A DNA stretch of 64,000 bases from Castellaniella denitrificans (lineage in GTDB: Bacteria > Pseudomonadota > Gammaproteobacteria > Burkholderiales > Burkholderiaceae_B), in the NCBI RefSeq assembly GCF_027214045.1, contig NZ_JAPWHE010000003.1, forward strand, positions 232,168 through 296,167, written 5' to 3'. The notes below the pieces were generated by a model. That model saw only the letters and a program-made list of their open reading frames with translations. It was not told where the DNA came from and did not search any database. Shown here one piece after another: positions 28,207 through 35,465 of this stretch. A program made the translations under genes and the position numbers. Position 1 is the first letter of the stretch. Every line of letters starts with the position of its first letter.

Positions 28207-31200
28207 CTATCGGCGCGCCAGTTCAATGGTCCGGAACTCGTCACCCAGGAATCCGAACTTGTGTACGAATAGGCCTGCAATTTTCTCGTCGGCGGTGGCA
28301 AAAAATACTTGTCGATCCGACTTGACAACCAGATTTCGCAGGTAGTCCAGGAAGGACAAGGCGTTGAGGTCGTCAATGTGCGAAATCGGGTCATCTAGCA
28401 GAATGACCTTAGGGCCAGCTTTCACTTGGGCGTTCATTGCCAAGAACATTGACAAGGCGTAGGCGGACCGCTGGCCTGTACTGACTTGGTTGAGTTGAAC
28501 CGGCAAATTGTTGTCACGCCTTCTCAATGGCGTCTCAGCGTCGGCGGTGACCACATATTCAGCTGGTGCGTGTATTCGACCAAAGATGCTGTCAGCCACC
28601 TTATGTGTCGCCGCGACGACAGCAGCACTAGCAGCGTCGAGCGATTGTTTATCGATGATGTTGTCCAGAACACGCTGCGCGCCCGACAGTCGCTCAATCG
28701 CCCCCCGGGTGCGAGCTAGGCGGCCAGAGAGCTGTGCAAGCTGTTCCCGGAGCGTTGTCAAACGCGTTGCCGAACGGTTGTCGGCCTGCAGAGCCGCTTG
28801 GACCTTCTTGGCCCCCAAGACGGCTGCTTCCAACGAAGTCAGGAGCGATCGCATGTCAGCCTCAGGCACGAAGTCCAAGTAACGATGAGCCGCAGCGCAC
28901 GCATCGGCAGCCCGCTGTCCCACTCTTTGACGTGCTACCAGTTGCTGAATGGCGGTGTCCAAGGTGTTGTTGCTTTGAACACCTGTGTCATAAATGCGGT
29001 ACTTCAGTCTCTCGTTCTGCTGAAGGATTCGTGCCTCTAACTCGGCGATGGCGTCCTGAAGCTGCTCTAAATGCTGCCTTGTGTGCTCCAGCGCGTCAAT
29101 TACATCTAGCGACACCTGTCCTGGCTGTTCGTCTCCATCAATAGGACGGCATAGCTCTTCGATGGTCTTTAAAGACAAACCACCTTGCTCGTAGGCATCG
29201 AGCCCCTGCTGCGCAGTCTGTTTTGCCTCGAGCAACTCTCTCTGCCGTTCAATGGTGCTCGAGACCGCAAGTTGGGCATCGCGGACTGTCAACGATGCAT
29301 TGGTGTCAAGAAGAGAGCGAATGAACTTTTCGAGTTGACCAAGCCAAGATGTTTCTTCTCCAGCTCGCTGTTTTTCAGCATTGAGCTGTTCGATACGGTG
29401 CCGGAGCTCTGAAATTGTGGCGTCCGAAGGAGCGAGTGAGAGCGCGTGCATGCGTTGAATTAGTTCACCTGGGCCAAACTCGGTTCCGCAAACAGGACAG
29501 TTGGAATCCGAGTGTCGATGCCCGACGACTTTCTGAGCCCAGCTATGCAGTTCGGTTATCGCGCGCTGCAGCTCTGATTGCGTGCGTGTGGTTGCGACAA
29601 GAGACTTCTGAAGCTCATCAAGTTGGGAGCTTATGTCGTGAAACTTAGTATTGGCTTCTGCGCGAGCCGTCGAGAGCCACTTGTTTCCCAACGAGGGCTC
29701 CCAGCCTTCTGGAGCAGCGTCCGAAGGCAAGGCAGCGTATGCGGGGGCGTTCAGTGCCAATTCATCGTTGGATTGCTTGAATGCTGCTGACAATGCCTTC
29801 AGCTCAGCGAATGCAGTTGGAGGAATCGCCTCCAAGTTGGTCAGCCTGGACTTTGCCAAGTCATGTCGCTGCGCGAGGACATTAAGAGCACGCTCATCCT
29901 CACGAATGGCAGGGAGTTCATTCTCTACGTACGCGTAGGCTCTTTGCAGGGCTGACGCTTGCTGCGCGATGGCGACTTCAGTGATTGGCCCTACAAGCCA
30001 ATCCAGCTGCTGGATCACGTTCAATTGCGACGTCAGGCCAGACAGGGTTCCAACAAGCCTTTCGGTCACTGCCTCTTTGCTTTCAGGGGCAACTCGCCAC
30101 CCAATGTGTTCAAGGTCTTTCAAGAACACAGCGAAAGCCACATCAGCTTCGCCTGGCGCTGCTTCCAGCGCTAAGAGCTCCTTTTCTGTTCCTTCTTTGT
30201 CCTTCGCCGCGACTGCACGTTCAGAGCGCTTAGAGCGGGTTTCTTCAGCCACTGCCTTTCGTATTTCCTGAATCCGCCGCCACATTAGGGTCGCTTCGTG
30301 TCCGCTCAGCAAGGCGGCTAGGCTTTCCGCAGTGCCTTCCTTGGGAGACTCCTTAAGCAGCGAAAGCTCCGCCGCAGCATCCGTATTGAGGAAGTTGAAG
30401 CGTGCGAATTGGTTCGGCAACTTGTTTTGCCGACTGTTGTCATCGCCGCCATACCACAGACGCTGACGAGTCTTGAAATCGGAAAGCAGTTGCTGCGCCG
30501 ATGTTTTGACTGCAAGGCCAGATGCCAACACCCCCTCGACGGTGGCAGTTCGGGAACAGCCTGAACGTCGATTAGCGCCGCAAAAGAGAAACTCCAGACC
30601 TTCGAGCAGGGATGTCTTGCCAACTCCATTCGAGCCGAAGAGAAGATTGGCCTTCCCAAGTTTCTCGAAAGACCTTCGTCTCGGATATGGCCGGAACCCA
30701 CTCAGGTTAATGCTTGCAATATGCGACTCAACAAGCTGCTGACTCGACTCAACTCCGGTGACCTTCTTGGTTCGGATGGACTGTTTGGCCGTTCCGGAGG
30801 AGATGCTTCGGACGACATCTGCAATCGGGCGCTCTCCGTCCAGCACGTCTTCCAGTCCGACAGCGCTGAGCCCGTCAAACCACACACGAACGATGTCTGT
30901 CGCCGCTAAGGATTCATCAACCACTGCGACCGAGTCGAGCTCATCCAGCACACGGTCTAAGTCTTCTTCATTGACGACGAACTTGCGGGCGTAATTCCTG
31001 TCGGCCTCCAAGTTGCGCTTGGTTGCCCTAAACTCCGAGTTGCCATCATTGCCCTTAGCGACGACAAAGTAGAGATAGTTGTTCCATCGCAAGTCCGGTG
31101 ACGCATCCCTGTCGAAATAGGCTGGCCCCATCACCTCATCAAGGTAGCTGTTCAATTCGCCCACGGTGTCGGGTAGGCGATTGTTTAGGTCGAATACATA

Positions 31201-31314
31201 GGCTGCCATATCGCGTTCGTTGCTACGCCTGATTCCACGTAGTACGCCTGCGGCGACTTCTGAGACGTTGGTCAGCTTCCGACCCAGCTTTTCCCGTGCT
31301 GACTGGATATTCAT
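28207..31314 (-). CDS. SMC/Rad50-like AAA ATPase with zinc hook and N-terminal extension
   Basis: A 1035-residue ABC-class ATPase. Walker A GSNGVGKT is at residues 227-234, unusually far from the start; the first 200 residues are an extra domain. Long coiled-coil-like stretches flank a zinc hook CPVCG near residue 604. The ABC signature STGQRSAYALSMF (about 945) and Walker B VILLDDPISHIDD (about 968) follow, so the ATPase head is complete. The ATG overlaps the stop of the nitrilase-like gene (ATGA), so the two proteins are made together. Such ATPases sense or handle DNA ends in repair and in anti-phage systems; I infer a conflict role from island context. GC and codon use are well below the neighbouring core genes. 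Confidence 0.85.
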   Translation of the reverse strand: MNIQSAREKLGRKLTNVSEVAAGVLRGIRRSNERDMAAYVFDLNNRLPDTVGELNSYLDEVMGPAYFDRDASPDLRWNNYLYFVVAKGNDGNSEFRATKRNLEADRNYARKFVVNEEDLDRVLDELDSVAVVDESLAATDIVRVWFDGLSAVGLEDVLDGERPIADVVRSISSGTAKQSIRTKKVTGVESSQQLVESHIASINLSGFRPYPRRRSFEKLGKANLLFGSNGVGKTSLLEGLEFLFCGANRRSGCSRTATVEGVLASGLAVKTSAQQLLSDFKTRQRLWYGGDDNSRQNKLPNQFARFNFLNTDAAAELSLLKESPKEGTAESLAALLSGHEATLMWRRIQEIRKAVAEETRSKRSERAVAAKDKEGTEKELLALEAAPGEADVAFAVFLKDLEHIGWRVAPESKEAVTERLVGTLSGLTSQLNVIQQLDWLVGPITEVAIAQQASALQRAYAYVENELPAIREDERALNVLAQRHDLAKSRLTNLEAIPPTAFAELKALSAAFKQSNDELALNAPAYAALPSDAAPEGWEPSLGNKWLSTARAEANTKFHDISSQLDELQKSLVATTRTQSELQRAITELHSWAQKVVGHRHSDSNCPVCGTEFGPGELIQRMHALSLAPSDATISELRHRIEQLNAEKQRAGEETSWLGQLEKFIRSLLDTNASLTVRDAQLAVSSTIERQRELLEAKQTAQQGLDAYEQGGLSLKTIEELCRPIDGDEQPGQVSLDVIDALEHTRQHLEQLQDAIAELEARILQQNERLKYRIYDTGVQSNNTLDTAIQQLVARQRVGQRAADACAAAHRYLDFVPEADMRSLLTSLEAAVLGAKKVQAALQADNRSATRLTTLREQLAQLSGRLARTRGAIERLSGAQRVLDNIIDKQSLDAASAAVVAATHKVADSIFGRIHAPAEYVVTADAETPLRRRDNNLPVQLNQVSTGQRSAYALSMFLAMNAQVKAGPKVILLDDPISHIDDLNALSFLDYLRNLVVKSDRQVFFATADEKIAGLFVHKFGFLGDEFRTIELARR

Positions 31315-33200
31315 TCTTGTGCTCCCGGGCTATTGCGCGCGAGTCCGGTTAGCGACGGAACCCCAATGTCGACAGCCGACTGACCACTCGGTCTGGTGAA
31401 CGAAATGTCGCGACCACTTAAGTAGTTCTTGGGGCCGGACCCGGTCATGTAGATGATGCAGAAGCGCTCGGCACGGGCTGCGTAGTGCTGGCTCAGGAGC
31501 AGTTTCTCTTGCTCTTGCGAGAGCTCGCGCTCCGGCTCTGGAGGCGGGCCTGCGAGAGCCTTGCGAACTTTCTGGTCAAGCCGATCTAACACCTGGGGGT
31601 CAACAACTAACCCCGCGTGCACGACTGTTGCTAAAGTGCCGTCTTCGGCGACGACGTTGCGATTTGGGAACTTCGGAAGCCACTTGAACTTGAAGCCCTT
31701 GCGAAGTGCTTGTACGGACGATGGCCAAGCATAGCCGCCCGCGCGAAGCTGGGCCACGGCTCCCGTCAGGGCAAACCTACTGTCCCTGAATGCAACCGCC
31801 TCTTGTGCCGGGTCTTGGGTGACAGTGATTCGTCGTACGACTTCTTGCTCACAAAGCCGCATCGAATCGAGGCGTGTCGGTGAGTACCAATCCGCAGGTA
31901 CCCCAAACTCACCTGCAGTGATAGCCATCGCTCGCTCGACAGCAATTGGGCCGGTGCGATATAGGTCATAAAGATCGCCAAGTGGGGTGCCACATGCATT
32001 GAGTTTCTCAAGCTGTCTTCCGAACCCATCGTCCGGGCACTCGTCTAGTTTCCGAGGCTCGACCCATCGGCTTTGGTCTTCAGCCCAAACGAACGTCTTT
32101 CGAGCCTTCGGGCCAGTGCGCATCGAGCGCGGCTTCGGAATTGCATGATGAAAGACTTTGGTCGCCTCGAACAAGAAGACGCGAGGTCGATAGTGGAACT
32201 GAAGTGCGTGCGCGCGTATGGGTTCGTGCCGCGTGTAATAAATGCCGCGACTGTGATTTTCTAGAATGGCATCGTCCGACAAGTTTGTTTCGGGCGAGCA
32301 CAGATACCAGGCTGAGCCGCAGATGTTCTTCCACTGGTGTTCGTTCTCACCGCTCTCGTCAACTGAGACCACGTTGTCAGCCCAGTTAAGGCACAACAGC
32401 TCGGTTTCACCGGCACTAGCAAACAGTTCCTGTCTATATTTTTTGTACAGAAGGTGACGTGGACTATTGTTGAGCTGAATGTGCAGAAGAAGTAGGCCCT
32501 TGTAATATTGGTTGATTAGGTCTTGCTTGAATCCGAATACGTCAGAACAGATGAGTGTGATAAGACGGACTTCGGTCGGCAGAGTACCGAACGCGTATAT
32601 ATAGACGCCGGGGAGCATTCCCGTCGCTTCGGTATTCTGAGGATCTCCCGAAGGTTCAGTCTTGTATTGGACTAAGAGTACGAGGCGAACAGACTGGTCT
32701 GTGCTGCTGTTGGTCAGGAAAGCGTATACGAGCGGATTGCGGTATTGCTGTGTGGTCCGAGCCCCAGGAAACACGTCGTCATCGAGGACTACTGCTCGTT
32801 CTCCAAGCCGGTGGCGAATAGCGTCCAGTTCGCCTAATGGCAGACTTTCGCATCCCAGAGCCCAAAGCTTGCCCTCCTCGGGCATAACCCCTTGCTCAAT
32901 TGCTTCGAGCAGCGCGTCCCATGGGACGCTGTACTCCGGGCTGACGACTAAGTCAGGTTGGCTTCCTGCCGTGGCTGCCAGCTCAAGGAATGTCGCTGCG
33001 CGTTGCTTTGCTTCTGCACTGTTGGCGTTACTAATCGAGCCGGGTGTAATTCGGATGTGGCCAGGCGGCTGGTGCGCGAGCACCGTATAGAGCGTGTCGT
33101 CTGCTTGTAATGCGTTGAGACGAGGAGGTTCTAGCCCTTCACGTTCGAGCCTTTGCCTGACAGGAATGATTTCCAATCTTGCCTCCTTCTCATATTCCAC
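31311..33200 (-). CDS. Nitrilase-superfamily-like protein, partner of the SMC-like ATPase
   Basis: A protein of up to 629 residues with no close family I can name. Residues 50-340 show the nitrilase (carbon-nitrogen hydrolase) pattern: catalytic Glu in VVSPEYSVP (E89), Lys in LLVQYKTEPS (K180) and Cys in LITLICSDVF (C218), spaced as in known members. The C-terminal 280 residues are not recognised. The open frame begins with GTG at 33200 lacking a ribosome site; a TTG at 33176 has AAGGAGG five bases upstream and is the better start. It is the first gene of a two-gene operon with the SMC-like ATPase. Confidence 0.75.
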   Translation of the reverse strand: MEYEKEARLEIIPVRQRLEREGLEPPRLNALQADDTLYTVLAHQPPGHIRITPGSISNANSAEAKQRAATFLELAATAGSQPDLVVSPEYSVPWDALLEAIEQGVMPEEGKLWALGCESLPLGELDAIRHRLGERAVVLDDDVFPGARTTQQYRNPLVYAFLTNSSTDQSVRLVLLVQYKTEPSGDPQNTEATGMLPGVYIYAFGTLPTEVRLITLICSDVFGFKQDLINQYYKGLLLLHIQLNNSPRHLLYKKYRQELFASAGETELLCLNWADNVVSVDESGENEHQWKNICGSAWYLCSPETNLSDDAILENHSRGIYYTRHEPIRAHALQFHYRPRVFLFEATKVFHHAIPKPRSMRTGPKARKTFVWAEDQSRWVEPRKLDECPDDGFGRQLEKLNACGTPLGDLYDLYRTGPIAVERAMAITAGEFGVPADWYSPTRLDSMRLCEQEVVRRITVTQDPAQEAVAFRDSRFALTGAVAQLRAGGYAWPSSVQALRKGFKFKWLPKFPNRNVVAEDGTLATVVHAGLVVDPQVLDRLDQKVRKALAGPPPEPERELSQEQEKLLLSQHYAARAERFCIIYMTGSGPKNYLSGRDISFTRPSGQSAVDIGVPSLTGLARNSPGAQE

Positions 33201-33211
33201 AGCTTAGCTGT
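33199..33211. promoter_or_regulatory. Palindrome at the start of the nitrilase-SMC operon
   Basis: ACAGCT-T-AGCTGT is a perfect 6-bp-arm palindrome about 25 bp upstream of the ribosome-site-supported TTG start. It could be an operator for control of the operon. The 180 bp between this operon and the divergent recombinase hold no gene. Confidence 0.35.
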
Positions 33212-33380
33212 TCGATTTGATACGAAAGATTACTACAGAATTCTGGCGAACTGGCGATCAACGTATGCAATTCGCTGGACACCAGCCGTTAACCTTGAAA
33301 GATCGACCGTCAACAACGGCTCGGGTAGCGTCCGTCCGTAGGCGCACACTCAATCTCCCGATGTTTGAAAGGAGATTGTC

Positions 33381-34007
33381 ATGAAATCCGAGAATGTCGC
33401 CGTTAGCCATCGTGTGCCATGGAACAAGGGCAAACTCACCGGGCAGAAGCCGCCGCTAAAGCTCAGAGAAATTTGGGCGATCCGGACGAGGCTTCAGATG
33501 GCGTCGAATGCCCGTGAGCTTGCGATGTTCAATCTTGCAATCGATAGCAAGCTTCGAGCGTGCGATCTCACGCGATTGCAGGTGCGGGACGTCCGTCACG
33601 GAAGCCACGTGGTAGCAAGGGCCGCCGTCATGCAGCAGAAGACCCAGCGGCCAGTCCAATTTGAGATCACGGAACAGACCCGTGAGAGCCTCGAGGCATG
33701 GATCGAAGCGCGAGGACTGAAGGAGCCGGATTTTCTGTTTCCGAGCCGGTTGCATACGTCGCCGCATCTGTCGACCCGGCAATACGCCTGGATGGTGCAT
33801 CGCTGAGTCGCGTCGATTGGTCTTGACGATACCGCATACGGTACCCACACTATGCGGCGCACAAAAGCCTCGCTGATCTACCGGCGAACGAAGAATCTTC
33901 GAGCGGTGCAATTGCTGCTCGGACATACGAAGCTCGAAAGCACGGTTCGCTATCTTGGCATCGAGGTTGACGATGCCCTTGAGATGGCAGAGCAGACAGA
34001 GGTCTAA
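33381..34007 (+). pseudogene. Tyrosine recombinase (phage-type integrase) broken by one in-frame TGA
   Basis: The first frame runs 141 codons and ends at TGA (33804-33806). The same frame continues without interruption to TAA at 34005-34007, giving 208 residues in all. The second half contains HTMRRT (His, Arg), LLLGHT (His) and TVRYLGI (Tyr nucleophile); the first half has the box I arginine in LRACDLTRL. The stop stands where related proteins carry tryptophan (TGG to TGA). AAGGAGA precedes the ATG. It is a short catalytic-domain integrase, not an integron IntI, and is probably inactive. Confidence 0.8.
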
Positions 34008-34016
34008 TGATGCGGT

Positions 34017-34042
34017 GGCCGGCGAGCGGTCGCTTGCCGGCC
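34017..34042. terminator. Hairpin downstream of the recombinase pseudogene
   Basis: Twelve-base arms GGCCGGCGAGCG / CGCTTGCCGGCC with one mismatch and a 2-base turn lie 10 bp behind the TAA. No T-run follows, so it may be a structural border element instead of a terminator. Confidence 0.4.
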
Positions 34043-34274
34043 AGAAGCAGTCCACTAGAGCTCGCCGCCCTGAGGAAGCATTAACCATCTATATGCACTA
34101 TGCTAAGTGCGTCTCTTTGGTGATGGCTTAGTAGTTCCGAATGAAAATCGACATAGCTATAGCCTGCTGTTTTCGTCAATTTTTTAGGCGTTTTATGTCC
34201 GATTCGGCTGAGAAAAGCCGATGTTATACACCACCATAGTTGCTCGAAAATAGTTAGCCTCACGGGAGCATGAA

Positions 34275-35192
34275 TTGAGCTTCAAAGATTTCATTCCGTA
34301 TATTGCGTTAGCAGTGTCGCTTACTGCCTTGTACTTTGTAGTTAGGAACTACCGGAGAAAGTCCGGGACGCACATTAAGGGGATGTTTTGCATTAGCTCA
34401 AGCGCATACGCTGAAGACAAGTATGTTGACAGCGTTACGCTAGAGAACTTCAAAGATAGGTCAGTAATCATATTCAAAATTTTTCTACGGATTGGAGCTA
34501 ACTATTACATTGAACTGGATGATTTCGAGCATGAACCGAAAATCCTAAGGCCATATGAGTCATACGCGAATCACTATGGACCAGTAGATTTCTACTGTGT
34601 GAATATGAACCGTATTAAGCTCAATCAGCTTCTTGGTTCGAGACGGGTAAAGAAGAGATTAGTTTTATCTACTTCTCACGGAAAGTATGTGGTGAAGAAG
34701 TGGATAAATAGATGGGATCCTATAGGTGACTTCTTCGACAATCACCTGACAGCATCGATCATACCAATGCGACCCCCTGAAGGCGCAGGCTATTACGGCT
34801 CAGATGTCAAGTATTTAGTGAGATTGCTCACCGAGGATGGATATAAGAAAACAATTCCAGTGTATCTCAGCGACTACAACTATCCTCGGTTCGAGAAATT
34901 TAGACTTACAGAAGAGTCACTTTTTTCACAGGAAAATCTTGAGGATTTTCTAACTAATCAAGCAATAAATGGAAATCTCAAATGTATTAATGTTGAGGTT
35001 ATCGACGCTGACCAACTTAGGAAAAAAACGTATGGTCATGACTTCGGAGAATCGTTTGAAGCGAAACACTACAGTTGGTTTTTCTATGTTTTTGTCGGAA
35101 AATTACTAACCGTATGGAGCAATATTCGGCTCTACTTCATCAACCGAAAGCACCAAAAATCTAACAAAGTACTGCACCAAACAAGGCGGTGA
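34275..35192 (+). CDS. Membrane-anchored hypothetical protein in cassette-like DNA
   Basis: A 305-residue protein I do not recognise. One transmembrane helix spans about residues 8-24 with a basic stretch after it; the rest looks soluble and rich in beta strands until an aromatic hydrophobic segment near residues 267-290 (YSWFFYVFVGKLLTVW). The start is TTG with GGGAG six bases upstream; the nearby ATG is followed by an immediate stop. AT-rich composition contrasts with the chromosome. A GTTAGCC motif 16 bp upstream and ATCTAAC (35159-35165) inside its 3' end resemble attC core sites, suggesting an integron cassette. Confidence 0.6.
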   Translation: MSFKDFIPYIALAVSLTALYFVVRNYRRKSGTHIKGMFCISSSAYAEDKYVDSVTLENFKDRSVIIFKIFLRIGANYYIELDDFEHEPKILRPYESYANHYGPVDFYCVNMNRIKLNQLLGSRRVKKRLVLSTSHGKYVVKKWINRWDPIGDFFDNHLTASIIPMRPPEGAGYYGSDVKYLVRLLTEDGYKKTIPVYLSDYNYPRFEKFRLTEESLFSQENLEDFLTNQAINGNLKCINVEVIDADQLRKKTYGHDFGESFEAKHYSWFFYVFVGKLLTVWSNIRLYFINRKHQKSNKVLHQTRR

Positions 35193-35238
35193 ATGCAGCA
35201 TTGATTTACAGCGTTTCTAAAAGCTCAGCGGCGGCACT

Positions 35239-35278
35239 GGGTCGAAAGCAGCCCCTGACGAGCGGCCGTTTTCGACCC
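35239..35278. repeat. Inverted repeat in the non-coding region before the RT gene
   Basis: GGGTCGAAA and TTTCGACCC form a perfect 9-bp stem with a 22-base loop. It lies in the 273-bp gap between the membrane protein and the reverse transcriptase, which also has a TTTTTGCAAAAA palindrome (35333-35344) and a TATACT -10-like box (35328-35333). Confidence 0.5.
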
Positions 35279-35367
35279 GGAGCCGTCTTTCGAGAAACTA
35301 CTGAAAGCGACCCGTCAGAACTCGCGCTATACTTTTTGCAAAAAACACGCATCGCGGCTGCTGAGGT

Positions 35368-35431
35368 GCCACAGCCATATGCTAGTGCTAGATATGGCCT
35401 ATGGTATGTGGCGGCGCACATTACGTTAGAC
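35368..35431 (+). repeat. Stem-loop ending in a GTTAGAC core site (degenerate attC-like)
   Basis: GCCACA and TGTGGC (35368-35373, 35407-35412) enclose GCCATAT/ATATGGC (35374-35380, 35392-35398). GTTAGAC at 35425-35431 fits the attC 3' core GTTRRRY. A matching 5' core is not clear: AAAAAAC at 35340 is poor, ATCTAAC at 35159 is good but far. This could be a decayed attC or part of an RNA gene for the RT. Confidence 0.4.
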
Positions 35432-35465
35432 CTCACCCCCCAAAATCCTCACCATTTTAATTCAA

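Noticed and set aside
33381-33806. The first half of the recombinase as a functional 141-residue protein
   Set aside because: It lacks the HxxR, H and Tyr parts, which lie in frame after the TGA; it is better read as a pseudogene.
33381-34007. Recombinase as the integron integrase of the attC cassette
   Set aside because: It is only about 208 residues, without the N-terminal domain and the IntI-specific insertion; it belongs to another tyrosine recombinase group.
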